A stretch of 64,000 nucleotides of DNA, taken from assembly GCA_043777675.1 (NCBI GenBank), contig JAYWHR010000006.1, positions 1 to 64,000 of the forward strand. Reading direction: 5' to 3'. The position numbers and the translations under genes are program-made. Source of the stretch: JANMDU01 sp043777675. GTDB taxonomy: Bacteria > Pseudomonadota > Gammaproteobacteria > Burkholderiales > Burkholderiaceae_C. Shown here piece after piece: positions 17,714-25,622 of the stretch (positions within the stretch are counted from its first letter, which is position 1; each line of letters opens with the position of its first letter). The notes under the pieces are model-generated. The model was not told where the DNA came from and made no database searches. It saw nothing but the letters and a program-made list of their open reading frames with translations.

Positions 17714-17725
17714 CGCGGGCTACTC

Positions 17726-18049
17726 TTAGTGCGCCGCTGCTTGCAGTTTTTTGGAGTGCACTAATACTTTCTCGCGAATATTGTTCATCAACTCCTGTGT
17801 AGTAACTGATGAAGATTCGCCGCGATCAGCTCGATCTAAACTGCGCTGCACCTTGGCGCGAAACCACGCATCGTAGCCCGCCTCTTGCTCAGCATGAATG
17901 GCTTGAACGACTTCACCCGCATGGCCGTCAAACGGAATCATGATGCCCACAGACCGTCCGTTCTTCGTGACAATCACCGGCTCACGCTGCATCGCATCGA
18001 GAAATTCCCCGAAATGGGTTTTGGCTTCTTTGGCGGTGAAGGTTTTCAT
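17726..18049 (-). CDS. Phd/YefM-family antitoxin
   Basis: A 107-residue antitoxin. The N-terminal half (FTAKEAKTHFGEFLDAM, EPVIVTKNGRSVGIMIPF) is the Phd/YefM DNA-binding fold; the C-terminal half is a toxin-binding tail. It precedes the ParE-like toxin. A perfect inverted repeat directly upstream is its likely operator. Confidence 0.88.
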   Translation of the reverse strand: MKTFTAKEAKTHFGEFLDAMQREPVIVTKNGRSVGIMIPFDGHAGEVVQAIHAEQEAGYDAWFRAKVQRSLDRADRGESSSVTTQELMNNIREKVLVHSKKLQAAAH

Positions 18050-18058
18050 GATGAACGA

Positions 18059-18084
18059 ATGATCAAAGTGATTACTTTGATCAT
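18059..18084 (-). promoter_or_regulatory. Palindromic operator of the Phd/ParE module
   Basis: ATGATCAAAGT and ACTTTGATCAT are perfect 11-bp complements with four bases between. The site starts 10 bp upstream of the antitoxin ATG, where Phd-type proteins bind to repress their own operon. Confidence 0.75.
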
Positions 18085-18100
18085 TTTAGCAAGACTTCAA

Positions 18101-18562
18101 TCACCCCGCCAGTGCCGCCTTCACCGCATCAGATACTTGCCCCATATCGGCCTTGCCAGCGAGCTCGGCTTTGACTGCGCCCATGACTTTTCCCATGTCG
18201 CCGGGGCCCACACCTCGTCCAAGTTCTGCGCCGAGTTCGGCCACGATGGCTTTAACGGCAGCGGTCACTTCATCCACACTCAAACGTTGGGGTAAGTAAA
18301 CCTGCAAAACGAGCAACTCGGCTTTTTCCACATCCGCCAAATCTTGGCGGCCACCCGCTTCGAACGCGGTGATGCTGTCTTTGCGTTGTTTGACGAGTTT
18401 GTCCACGATGGCGATGGTTTGTACGTCGTCGAGCGTGATGCGCTCATCGACTTCTTTTTGTTTGATGGCGGCCAGCAAAGAGCGGATTGTGAGCAGGCGC
18501 TCGCTATCTTTAGCGCGCATGGCTGTCTTCATGTCTTCGGTGATGGTGTCTTTGATGCTCAT
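18101..18562 (-). CDS. GatB/YqeY-domain protein
   Basis: A 153-residue protein covering the whole YqeY family: KDTITEDMKTAMRAKDSERL, then KQKEVDERITL, KQRKDSITAFEAGGRQDLAD and a C-terminal GKVMGAVKAELAGKAD helix pair. The domain resembles the tRNA-binding tail of the GatB amidotransferase subunit; its own job is not established. It often neighbours rpsU, as here. A longer frame reaches 18724 through a hairpin, but AAGG eight bases before the ATG at 18562 and family length support this start. Confidence 0.88.
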   Translation of the reverse strand: MSIKDTITEDMKTAMRAKDSERLLTIRSLLAAIKQKEVDERITLDDVQTIAIVDKLVKQRKDSITAFEAGGRQDLADVEKAELLVLQVYLPQRLSVDEVTAAVKAIVAELGAELGRGVGPGDMGKVMGAVKAELAGKADMGQVSDAVKAALAG

Positions 18563-18613
18563 GGTGTGTGCCTTGTCTGTATGAATAGATATTGTAGGTA
18601 GGTTCGGACGAAG

Positions 18614-18728
18614 AGTTTCAGAGCGCAAAGGGCGCGAAGGTTGCGCAGTAGGCGCAGAAAAAGAGCCAAAGTTTGGTTTTCTTTTCTGCGTTCTCTGCGC
18701 AAGCTTCGCGCCCTCTGCGTTCAAAAAT
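18614..18728. repeat. Large imperfect inverted repeat (about 55-bp arms)
   Basis: The left arm contains GGGCGCGAAGGTTGCGCAG and GCGCAGAAAAAG; the right arm contains their near complements. The arms meet at CCAAAGTTTGG, so almost no loop is left. It lies between the copper-chaperone gene and yqeY, both leftward. The arms are built from repeated CGCAGA/GCGAAG units, similar in design to the hairpin at 14681-14837 but different in sequence. Confidence 0.8.
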
Positions 18729-18731
18729 GCC

Positions 18732-19235
18732 TTAATGCTTATGTCCGCTCATATCTTTGCCCGGCGCGGAGCCGGGCGCGCGCGCTGCAACAGGCATCTT
18801 CACTTCGACCTTGCTTTGCTCGCCTTTGGCGTTGCTGAAAGTGAGCGTGACGGGTACTTGCGCATCGGCCTTCAAAGATTGCTTCAAATCGAGCAGCATG
18901 ATGTGAAAACCGCCGGGCTTGAGCTCCACGGCTTTGCCGGCGGGCAGCTCCAAGCCGCCTTTGACTTCAGCCATTTTCATGACCGAGCCCTCCATTTTCA
19001 TTTCATGGATTTCGCCGATTTTTGCAACAGTTGTGGACACGCCGATCAGCTTCATAGTGGCAGGCGCAGTGAGCTTCATAAACCCGCCCGTGCCGCTTTG
19101 GCCTTCGACAGCGGTGCGTATCCATGCACCTTCGATTTTCACATCAGCAGCACTTTGTGCATGAATATTGAAGGAAAAGAGGGCGATAGCCGGCATGAAT
19201 ACTGCGCAGCGTGCTATAAATTTAAGAGTAGACAT
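18732..19235 (-). CDS. Periplasmic copper chaperone, PCu(A)C family
   Basis: A 167-residue secreted protein. The mature domain has the copper-site residues of PCu(A)C: EIHEMKMEGSVMKM, and GGFHIMLLDLKQSL, giving the H(M)x10Mx21HxM pattern. Such proteins deliver Cu(I) to the CuA/CuB centres of cytochrome oxidase. The tail KDMSGHKH adds Met and His. The signal peptide (TLKFIARCAVFMPAIALFSF) is largely encoded by a copy of the dispersed repeat. The start is the ATG at 19235; a longer frame exists but lacks the signal at its start. Confidence 0.9.
   Translation of the reverse strand: MSTLKFIARCAVFMPAIALFSFNIHAQSAADVKIEGAWIRTAVEGQSGTGGFMKLTAPATMKLIGVSTTVAKIGEIHEMKMEGSVMKMAEVKGGLELPAGKAVELKPGGFHIMLLDLKQSLKADAQVPVTLTFSNAKGEQSKVEVKMPVAARAPGSAPGKDMSGHKH
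19187..19230 (+). repeat. Dispersed 44-bp repeat, copy 3 (signal peptide of PCu(A)C gene)
   Basis: TAGCCGGCATGAATACTGCGC then GTGCTATAAATTTAAGAG. The gene reads the reverse strand, giving LKFIARCAVFMPAI, which forms the hydrophobic core of the signal peptide. Confidence 0.85.
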
Positions 19236-19322
19236 GATGAATGCTCGACGTATGAGTAAATACAAAAATGATGAAGTCGCCCACACTGATCGCTGGGGCC
19301 GCAAAAAGGTTTCGCATCAAAA

Positions 19323-19354
19323 CAAAAAGCCACGCCGGCTTGCGCTGACGTGGC
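19323..19354 (-). terminator. Terminator after rpsU
   Basis: On the minus strand GCCACG pairs with CGTGGC across a 14-base loop and is followed by TTTTTGTTTT. It lies 27 bp beyond the rpsU stop. Confidence 0.85.
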
Positions 19355-19380
19355 TTGTGCTTTTCGCTTTGCGACGATGC

Positions 19381-19593
19381 TTAATACATCTTCGGTGGCA
19401 ATTGCATGCTGCGCAGGCGTTTGTACTGGCGCTTGACGGCGGCAGACTTCTTGCGCTTACGCTCAGCGGTGGGCTTCTCATAGAACTCGCGTGCACGCAA
19501 GTCGGTGAGGAGGCCAAGCTTCTCGATGGTGCGCTTGAAGCGGCGCAGAGCCACTTCATAAGGCTCAGTATCTTTAACACGGATGAGTGTCAT
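19381..19593 (-). CDS. rpsU: 30S ribosomal protein S21
   Basis: The complete 70-residue S21, a small basic protein at the 30S platform next to the anti-Shine-Dalgarno helix. The sequence is diagnostic: MTLIRVKDTEPYEVALRRFK and AREFYEKPTAERKRKKSAAV. A terminator follows. An own promoter with a perfect TATAAT lies about 100 bp upstream. In many proteobacteria rpsU precedes dnaG-rpoD; here yqeY-type genes are near but dnaG is not in the window. Confidence 0.96.
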   Translation of the reverse strand: MTLIRVKDTEPYEVALRRFKRTIEKLGLLTDLRAREFYEKPTAERKRKKSAAVKRQYKRLRSMQLPPKMY

Positions 19594-19641
19594 TACAATA
19601 AATTTCCAAAGTGTGGGCTGGAGATCAATCAGCCCTAAATT

Positions 19642-19699
19642 CCTGCCAAAAAGTGAATGTATACGGCTGGCAGGTTTTACCGGTTAGCCTTATATTATA
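19642..19699 (-). promoter_or_regulatory. Candidate rpsU promoter and leader hairpin
   Basis: On the minus strand a perfect TATAAT occupies 19699-19694, with a weak -35. Downstream, CCTGCCA and TGGCAGG (19674-19668 and 19648-19642) form a leader hairpin without a T-run. The distance to the rpsU ATG is about 100 bp. Whether the hairpin regulates is unknown. Confidence 0.4.
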
Positions 19700-19709
19700 A
19701 CTCGCTCAG

Positions 19710-20462
19710 CTAACTAGCTTGTGCCACCAAAGCCGACATCGAAGTAATCATGATGCGGCCATAGGCCTGTTCGATCGCGCCGCTCTCGGCGAGCAAACGT
19801 AATTGGCTGGCCACAGATTGGCGCGTCATGCCTAGCATGGAAGCTAGTGCATCTTGAGATACATCCAGCGCTACGCGATGCTGCCCGCTCTCTGCCTCAT
19901 CGTCGTAAGCCAGCATCACCAAGCGGCGCGCTGTGCGAGCTAGCGATTTGCGCAGCGTGAAACCTTCAGCCAGCGATAGCAATGCCCGCGTGCGCATGGC
20001 TAACAGTCGCGCGATTTGGCAAGCGAGATGCCCGTCTTTCAAAAGCGTCTGCATGGTGTCTGGCTCAATCACCAAGACATCTGATGATCCAACACTGAAA
20101 AAATCTCGCTCGCGGTTGGCTCCGTCAAGCAGCGCCAGCTCGCCAAACCACTGTCCCGGCCTCACGTAGCCCAAGATAGCTTCATGACCTTCAGTTGACG
20201 ATGAACACACCTTCATCAATCCGTCCATCAAAACGGCAAATCCATCCCGTCTTTTGCGTACAGGCTCACCTTGCGCTGCAAAAAGCTGCCCATCGCCCAA
20301 GATCATGCGCTTTCCTGCCCCAAAAAGGCTCGCTTGCTGCGCTTTAGAAAGGCTGGAAAACCAGCGATTGGTGTACAGAGGATGCTGGGGATTCGCAGGC
20401 CAACTAGAAACTCCGGATGCGGACAAGATGGTCATAGATGTTGTGTTACGTGAATAGAACAA
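19710..20462 (-). CDS. Crp/Fnr-family transcription regulator
   Basis: A 250-residue regulator. The cyclic-nucleotide-binding beta barrel spans about residues 30-150 (GKRMILGDGQLFAAQGEPV, GQWFGELALLDG), a long dimer helix follows, and the C-terminal winged helix contains VALDVSQDALASMLGMTRQSV with the recognition helix. There is no N-terminal FNR-type cysteine cluster. The pattern GELALLDGANRERD resembles but does not match the cAMP pocket (GE...RSA) of Crp, so the effector is unclear. It stands alone between rpsU and cca. Confidence 0.9.
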   Translation of the reverse strand: MFYSRNTTSMTILSASGVSSWPANPQHPLYTNRWFSSLSKAQQASLFGAGKRMILGDGQLFAAQGEPVRKRRDGFAVLMDGLMKVCSSSTEGHEAILGYVRPGQWFGELALLDGANRERDFFSVGSSDVLVIEPDTMQTLLKDGHLACQIARLLAMRTRALLSLAEGFTLRKSLARTARRLVMLAYDDEAESGQHRVALDVSQDALASMLGMTRQSVASQLRLLAESGAIEQAYGRIMITSMSALVAQAS

Positions 20463-20677
20463 ACACTAGAAAACTGCAAAATATGCACTACGAGTGTGAA
20501 AAACCACAGTTATGCTAACTATTTTGATATAAAAACTTTGTCCGTAAATTCACATTTGAGAGTTATAAGTACGCTATCGCACTAGGATTTAACACAGCTG
20601 TGGTGAAAACCACTACGAACACTTTTTCATTTTTTTCGAATTGAATATCAATTCAATACTTCTTAAGTAGTATTTTT

Positions 20678-21964
20678 TTAGAGGTTTTCTAGGCTTTTTA
20701 TGCGCGCAATAGCGATGGCCTGACCGATTTGCTCTGCATGCCTTCCTTCAGCCAGCGCCTGCTGTGCGATTTCAGCCGTTGACACGGATAAAGTTTGCTG
20801 TAGTGCGAGTTGCAAGCGCTGATAGGGCAAATAAGCTTGATCTTGCAAGCCAAGGCGTCCACGTGCATCGCATTCACAGGCCTGCAATATCTGCACAAAG
20901 CGCTGTGGCTTACGCAGGGCATCGCATCGCTCAAGCAGGCGCAGTATGCCTTTTGCATTGAGGCTCTCGCTTCGATGAATATTGCCATGCTCTCTAGCCA
21001 CCACCACGGCGATTTCTTTGCATTCGGTTGGCACGCGCAGGCGCTTGCACACTGGCAGCAGCAAATCCACGCTGCGCATTTCATGGCCAATATGGCGCGG
21101 CAAAATATCTGCTGGCGTGGTGCCTTTGCCCAGATCGTGAACGAGGCAAGCAAAGCGCACAGGCAATGGCGCATTGAGTTGCGCAGCCATATCCATCACC
21201 ATCATCAGATGCACGCCGGTATCAATCTCAGGGTGATATTCCGCGCGTTGCGGCACGCCCCACAATCGCTCGACTTCTGGCAGCAGCACTTGCAGCGCGC
21301 CGCATTGCCGCAAGACAGTCAACATCCTCGAGGGTTTTTCTTCCATCAATCCTTTGGCTAATTCTTGCCACACTCGCTCAGCCACCAGTGCGTCTGCCTC
21401 GCCAGCAGCCACCATGCGGCCCATCAAATCCAGTGTGGGCTTGGCCACGGAGAAGCCTGCGTAGCGTGCGGCAAATCTGGCCACGCGCAAGATGCGCACC
21501 GGGTCTTCCTCAAAGGCTGGGCTGGTGTGGCGCAGCAACTGATCTTTGATATCACGCTGACCGCCAAACGGATCCATAACGGCATCTTTGGATAGATTTG
21601 TTATATCAAATGAGCTACTAGCCGGCATAAAATCTGCGTGGATTGCTATTGAATTGATAGTAAGATCACGCCGCGCCAAATCCTGTTCGATCGTCACATC
21701 AGGCGCAGCATGCATCTCAAAGCCGTGATAGCCGGGGGCGGTTTTGCGCTCTGTTCGCGCTAGGGCGTATTCTTCTTTGGTGTTCGGATGCAGGAACACC
21801 GGAAAATCTTTACCGACGGGCAGAAAACCTGCGTCCAGCATCTCTCGCGGGCTGCTTCCCACCACACACCAATCCCGATCTACCACGGCTCGCCCCATGA
21901 GCGTATCGCGCACTGCGCCGCCCACGAGGTAGACCTGACCGGGGATCTTTATGGCAACTTTCAC
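20678..21964 (-). CDS. cca: Multifunctional CCA tRNA nucleotidyltransferase with HD domain
   Basis: A 428-residue enzyme that adds or repairs the 3' CCA of tRNAs. The class II polymerase head shows VYLVGGAVRDTLMG, DRDWCVVGSSP and RRDLTINSIAI. The C-terminal HD phosphohydrolase region has RFACLVHDLGKGTTP. The start overlaps the rlmI-like stop as ATGA, so the two are co-translated. Odd feature: between NSIA and DPFGG the spacer is about 14 residues longer than usual, and this stretch (IAIHADFMPASSS) is encoded by a dispersed repeat. Confidence 0.95.
   Translation of the reverse strand: MKVAIKIPGQVYLVGGAVRDTLMGRAVVDRDWCVVGSSPREMLDAGFLPVGKDFPVFLHPNTKEEYALARTERKTAPGYHGFEMHAAPDVTIEQDLARRDLTINSIAIHADFMPASSSFDITNLSKDAVMDPFGGQRDIKDQLLRHTSPAFEEDPVRILRVARFAARYAGFSVAKPTLDLMGRMVAAGEADALVAERVWQELAKGLMEEKPSRMLTVLRQCGALQVLLPEVERLWGVPQRAEYHPEIDTGVHLMMVMDMAAQLNAPLPVRFACLVHDLGKGTTPADILPRHIGHEMRSVDLLLPVCKRLRVPTECKEIAVVVAREHGNIHRSESLNAKGILRLLERCDALRKPQRFVQILQACECDARGRLGLQDQAYLPYQRLQLALQQTLSVSTAEIAQQALAEGRHAEQIGQAIAIARIKSLENL
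21619..21661 (+). repeat. Dispersed 44-bp repeat, copy 4 (inside cca)
   Basis: TAGCCGGCATAAAATCTGCG then GCTATTGAATTGATAGTA. Read on the opposite strand by cca as SIAIHADFMPAS. This position has extra residues compared with the usual Cca spacing. Confidence 0.88.
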
Positions 21965-23193
21965 TTTTTCATCACCACCAGCCCTTTGAGGTATTCGCCC
22001 TCAGGGAAACGCATCGTGATCGGGTGATCGGGCGCAGCACCTAAGTGCGCAGTGATGTAGCCATCTGCGCCCGCATCCATCGCAGCGCCTGCCACGATTT
22101 TGTGAAACAGATCGGCATCAATGCCGCCCGAGCAACTGAAGGTGTAAAGCAAACCACCCGGCTCAAGCAACTTGAAAGCAAGGCGGTTGATGTCTTTATA
22201 AGCTCTTGCCGCGCGCTCAGCATGCGCTGTTGACGGCGCAAATTTCGGCGGATCAAGAATGATCAGATCAAAAGTGCGCCCCTCGGCGATAAATTGCCGA
22301 AGGCTGGCGTTCACATCAGCATCTAAAAATTGAGCGCTGCCATCTGAAATTTGCGCTTCAAAGCCGTTCAAAGCCACATTGGCGCGTGCTCGCTCAATCG
22401 CGGGGCCCGAGGAATCAATGCTGGTGATTTGCGCGCCATCCAAAGCGCCCACTTCGCGCAAGCCAGTGAGCCCTGCTACGGTGAAGCCGCCTGTGTAGCA
22501 ATAGCAATTGAGCATTCGGCGAAATTTGCACCTCGCCGCCTCTTGCGCAAAGCGCTGACGGTTGTCGCGCTGATCCAGATAAAAGCCGGTTTTATGGCCT
22601 TCGGAAATGCTCACTTTGAGCTTCCAAGCATGCTCTTGAATGATGATTTCGTCCTTGGCATCTTCACCGCCAGCCAGCCAACCTGTGGCCGCAGGCAAGC
22701 CTTCCAGCGTGCGGCTGCTCGCATCCGATCTTTCATAGAGTTTGGTCAACCCACTGGCCTCTAGCAAAGCCGCCGTAATGAGCTTTTTCTGCCGCTCTGC
22801 TCCGGCCGATAAAAACTGCGCCACCAGCGTATCCCCATACTGATCGACGATCAAACCCGGCAAACCATCGGCTTCACCATGCACCAAACGTACGCCATCG
22901 CTTTCTATCGGATATTTAGTGCCAAAACGCTTCCTAGCCGCCATAGAACGTGCGCAGAGCGCTACGAAAAAAGGAGCATCGATACGCTGCGCCTCGTCAA
23001 AGCTCCACACCCGTGCGCGAATCTTGCTGCTCGGGCTGAACGCCGCCCAAGCGAGGAATTTGCCTTCCGCGGATTGCACGCGCACCGTCTCGCCCGAATC
23101 TGCACCGCCAGAGGCTAAGGCGTTGTCATAAATCCAAGAATGGCCGCGCAGCAAAGCGCGCTCTTTGCCGGGGCGCAGGGTAATGATTTTCAT
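21961..23193 (-). CDS. Class I rRNA methyltransferase (RlmI-like, PUA + SAM domains)
   Basis: A 410-residue protein. An N-terminal PUA domain (LRPGKERALLRGHSWIYDNA) is followed by the EEHD-type linker and a Rossmann methyltransferase with LNCYCYTGGFTVAGL (SAM motif I), ITSIDSSGPAIERARAN (motif II) and LIILDPPKFAPS (motif IV). RlmI methylates C5 of a cytosine in 23S rRNA. The TFSCSGGID block holds the cysteine typical of m5C enzymes in this family. The close fit to RlmI supports the function; other family members act on different sites. Overlaps cca by four bases. Confidence 0.88.
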   Translation of the reverse strand: MKIITLRPGKERALLRGHSWIYDNALASGGADSGETVRVQSAEGKFLAWAAFSPSSKIRARVWSFDEAQRIDAPFFVALCARSMAARKRFGTKYPIESDGVRLVHGEADGLPGLIVDQYGDTLVAQFLSAGAERQKKLITAALLEASGLTKLYERSDASSRTLEGLPAATGWLAGGEDAKDEIIIQEHAWKLKVSISEGHKTGFYLDQRDNRQRFAQEAARCKFRRMLNCYCYTGGFTVAGLTGLREVGALDGAQITSIDSSGPAIERARANVALNGFEAQISDGSAQFLDADVNASLRQFIAEGRTFDLIILDPPKFAPSTAHAERAARAYKDINRLAFKLLEPGGLLYTFSCSGGIDADLFHKIVAGAAMDAGADGYITAHLGAAPDHPITMRFPEGEYLKGLVVMKK

Positions 23194-23232
23194 ACCCCGA
23201 TTGTCACTGATCAGATCGCCTTGAAATCAAGG

Positions 23233-23721
23233 TCAATCTGTTTGCTTAAGGTCTTTGACGAAGCCGTCCCATTGAGAGCTCGTTAGTAAGAAATCCATCC
23301 GCTCAATGGCTCTTGCCCAAACCGTGTGTTTGCCAGCCTTAACCTCTGCATAAGCGTTATGCACAATGGACCGCAGCGTCTCAAAGGAGACCAGCTGCAT
23401 ATCCCAAGATTCACAAGTACGCCTCTCCAATTCGCGGTAGTGATACAGCTGCACAATACCGTAATGCCGGGGATCGCGCAGTATGCGAGACCAGAGATCA
23501 CCAACCGCTTGGCTGGGTCCTTCGATCATCTGAAGAAATACTTGATCGCTGTACATCAACAAGCCTGTGATGTGATCCATTTTGTTGAGGCTTGAAAAAT
23601 TCTGTACAAATGCCTTCAAGGCCTCTTCATCCATTGCCTTCGATGAAAGGCTGCAATAAAGTATCTGATCAATTTCAATATCTTGATCAGCATCGCCTCG
23701 TAGGAATTTTTCTGTAGGCAT
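23233..23721 (-). CDS. BLUF-domain blue-light photoreceptor
   Basis: A 162-residue stand-alone BLUF protein. IDQILYCSLSSKAMDEEAL holds the tyrosine that bonds with the flavin-linked glutamine. DHITGLLMYSDQVFLQMIEG follows, with the glutamine in FLQMIEGP. LYHYRELERRTCESWDMQLV is the C-terminal part of the domain, where Trp is seen. The common Asn before xITG is Asp here. Short BLUF proteins bind FAD and pass the light signal to partner proteins. No GGDEF or EAL partner is adjacent. Confidence 0.87.
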   Translation of the reverse strand: MPTEKFLRGDADQDIEIDQILYCSLSSKAMDEEALKAFVQNFSSLNKMDHITGLLMYSDQVFLQMIEGPSQAVGDLWSRILRDPRHYGIVQLYHYRELERRTCESWDMQLVSFETLRSIVHNAYAEVKAGKHTVWARAIERMDFLLTSSQWDGFVKDLKQTD

Positions 23722-23882
23722 ATGAAGTCTTGTGTTTTATTTCGCCATCTTTTTCATTTTTCCTGCATTTGCAGCTGAATGGCAAGCAACTAGTTGTCGA
23801 AAACATAGACTTTTGAGCTGTAACTAGCCAAGCATGGTTCTAATTATCAAAAAAACAACATTTCAGCGAAAGAGCGATGCGC

Positions 23883-24869
23883 TTAAGTGCGCTTAGCCCG
23901 CGGATGCGCGGCATCGTAGGCCTTGGCTAAATGCTGAAAATCCAGCCGCGTGTAAACCTGCGTCGTGCTGATGTTGGCGTGACCAAGCAGCTCTTGCACA
24001 GCGCGCAAATCTTGGCTCGATTGCAGCAAATGACTGGCAAAGCTGTGGCGCAGCATATGCGGATGCACTGCTTGCTGCAAACCGGCCTGCTGGCTTCGCG
24101 TTTTCAGGCGCTGCCAGACCATGACACTCGTCATGCGCAGGCCGCTTGAGCTCAGAAAGAGCGCCCATGGCCCGCTGGGGTCTTTTTCTGCTTGCAAGGC
24201 TTGCTTTGCTGAGCTTAGTTTTGCAAGCAGCTCTGCGCGCAATGGTAGCCAGCACGCAATCGCCTCCACAGACTTCTCCCCCAGCGGCAAGCTGCGGCTT
24301 TTGCTGCCCTTGCCGATCACATGCACTTCTGCTGCCGACAGATCAATGTAGCCTTTGAGACTTTGCTGCCCGGCTGTAGAGGAACGGATATCTAAATTCA
24401 CCAACTCACTGACGCGTAGGCCTGAGCCATAAAGCAATTCGGTGATTGCGGCATCACGCGCTTCTAGCACAGGGTCAAAATCTGCTGATTCAGGCAAACC
24501 TTGGAAGCTAGCCAATTGCACCGCTTGATCAACCGGCAAGGCTTTGGGCAAAGGCTTAGGCTGCTTCGGTGCGCGCACATCTTGCACCGGGTTCGCTGTG
24601 ATCTTGCCTTCACGCCCGAGCCACGTGTAGAAGCCGCGCCAGCCGGAGAGAATCAGCGCAATACCTCGTCCACTGCGACCGCTGCCGTGCATCTGCGCCA
24701 CCCAGCGGCGAATGTGCGCGTTGTGAACTTGTGTGATCTCAACTTGCGCTTGCTCAGCGTTGGCTTGTAGCTTGGCGAGATCTTCGGTGTAGAGCGCGAG
24801 TGTGCGCTCGGCTAGGCGCTTTTCGACACGGCAATGCGTGAGGTAATCATCAATCAGATCGTGAGCCAT
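23883..24869 (-). CDS. xerC: Tyrosine recombinase XerC
   Basis: A 328-residue site-specific recombinase. The N-terminal SAM-like DNA-binding domain (DLIDDYLTHCRVEKRLAERTL) is followed by the catalytic domain with LLYGSGLRVSELVNL (first Arg), VIGKGSKSRSLPLG (Lys), HMLRHSFASHLLQ (His-x-x-Arg) and LGHANISTTQVYT (His and Tyr nucleophile). Together with XerD it resolves chromosome dimers at dif near FtsK. It lies just after a DUF484 gene, the usual dapF-DUF484-xerC order, which supports XerC over an integrase. Confidence 0.94.
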   Translation of the reverse strand: MAHDLIDDYLTHCRVEKRLAERTLALYTEDLAKLQANAEQAQVEITQVHNAHIRRWVAQMHGSGRSGRGIALILSGWRGFYTWLGREGKITANPVQDVRAPKQPKPLPKALPVDQAVQLASFQGLPESADFDPVLEARDAAITELLYGSGLRVSELVNLDIRSSTAGQQSLKGYIDLSAAEVHVIGKGSKSRSLPLGEKSVEAIACWLPLRAELLAKLSSAKQALQAEKDPSGPWALFLSSSGLRMTSVMVWQRLKTRSQQAGLQQAVHPHMLRHSFASHLLQSSQDLRAVQELLGHANISTTQVYTRLDFQHLAKAYDAAHPRAKRT

Positions 24870-24890
24870 TTCAGATCGGCTCTCTGATTT

Positions 24891-25574
24891 TTACCCACGC
24901 AGCCGAGATAATGCAGCGCTGGTGAGTTCGCCAATGCGCTCTAGAAAATCTGTTCCCATGCCTGCGTTAAACCGCTGCGGATCAGGCGAGGCGAGCACCA
25001 GCATACCAAAGGCCTCCACCGCTGCACCTGCGCGCAAAGGAATCAAAGCCAGCGAGCTGGCAAGCTCCGGCTGGTCAAGCCATGTCGCAGCCTCAAAACT
25101 TGAATTAACGCCGCAATACGGTAGCTGTAGTGATGAGGCAAAAGCCTTGGCATCATCACTCACGCCGACTGCAAACTCTTCCTCAGAAAACAAACCATTC
25201 ACGCCCCAAATTTTGATGGCCACCTGCGGTACGAGAAATTGGCTTTTCAGCCCATGCGCCACGGTCAAGGGCAGGTCAATCGCCTGCTGCGTGAGTAAAA
25301 GCGTGCGCGTCCATTTTTGGAGTTTGTCGGCAATCATGACATTTTCGTTGCCATGGCGCACCATCTCCATGATGCGCCCCTCTATCGATTTGATCTTCTC
25401 GCGCAGCATCTCCGCTTGGCGCTCTTGCAGGCTCACAGCGCGCTTGCCATGCTGAGAAAAAAGCTGAATGGAAGAAAGCGTTTCTGCGTGGCGCTCGAAG
25501 AATTCTGGGTTGGCGCTCAAGTAATTGGCGATATCGTCTTCGGTGATTGGCGGCACATCATGCAGCTGTGTCAT
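24891..25574 (-). CDS. DUF484-family protein
   Basis: A 227-residue protein matching DUF484, a GAF-like domain of unknown role found between dapF and xerC in many proteobacteria. PPITEDDIANYLSANPEFFE and a coiled-coil SLQERQAEMLREKIKSIEGR precede the GAF-like core. The C-terminal end contains LVLASPDPQRFNAGMGTDFL, the family hallmark. Likely co-transcribed with its neighbours. Confidence 0.9.
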   Translation of the reverse strand: MTQLHDVPPITEDDIANYLSANPEFFERHAETLSSIQLFSQHGKRAVSLQERQAEMLREKIKSIEGRIMEMVRHGNENVMIADKLQKWTRTLLLTQQAIDLPLTVAHGLKSQFLVPQVAIKIWGVNGLFSEEEFAVGVSDDAKAFASSLQLPYCGVNSSFEAATWLDQPELASSLALIPLRAGAAVEAFGMLVLASPDPQRFNAGMGTDFLERIGELTSAALSRLRG

Positions 25575-25622
25575 GAGAGTAGCTCCTGAATTTGTAGCAA
25601 CCGCTATCTTAAACCGTTTTCT

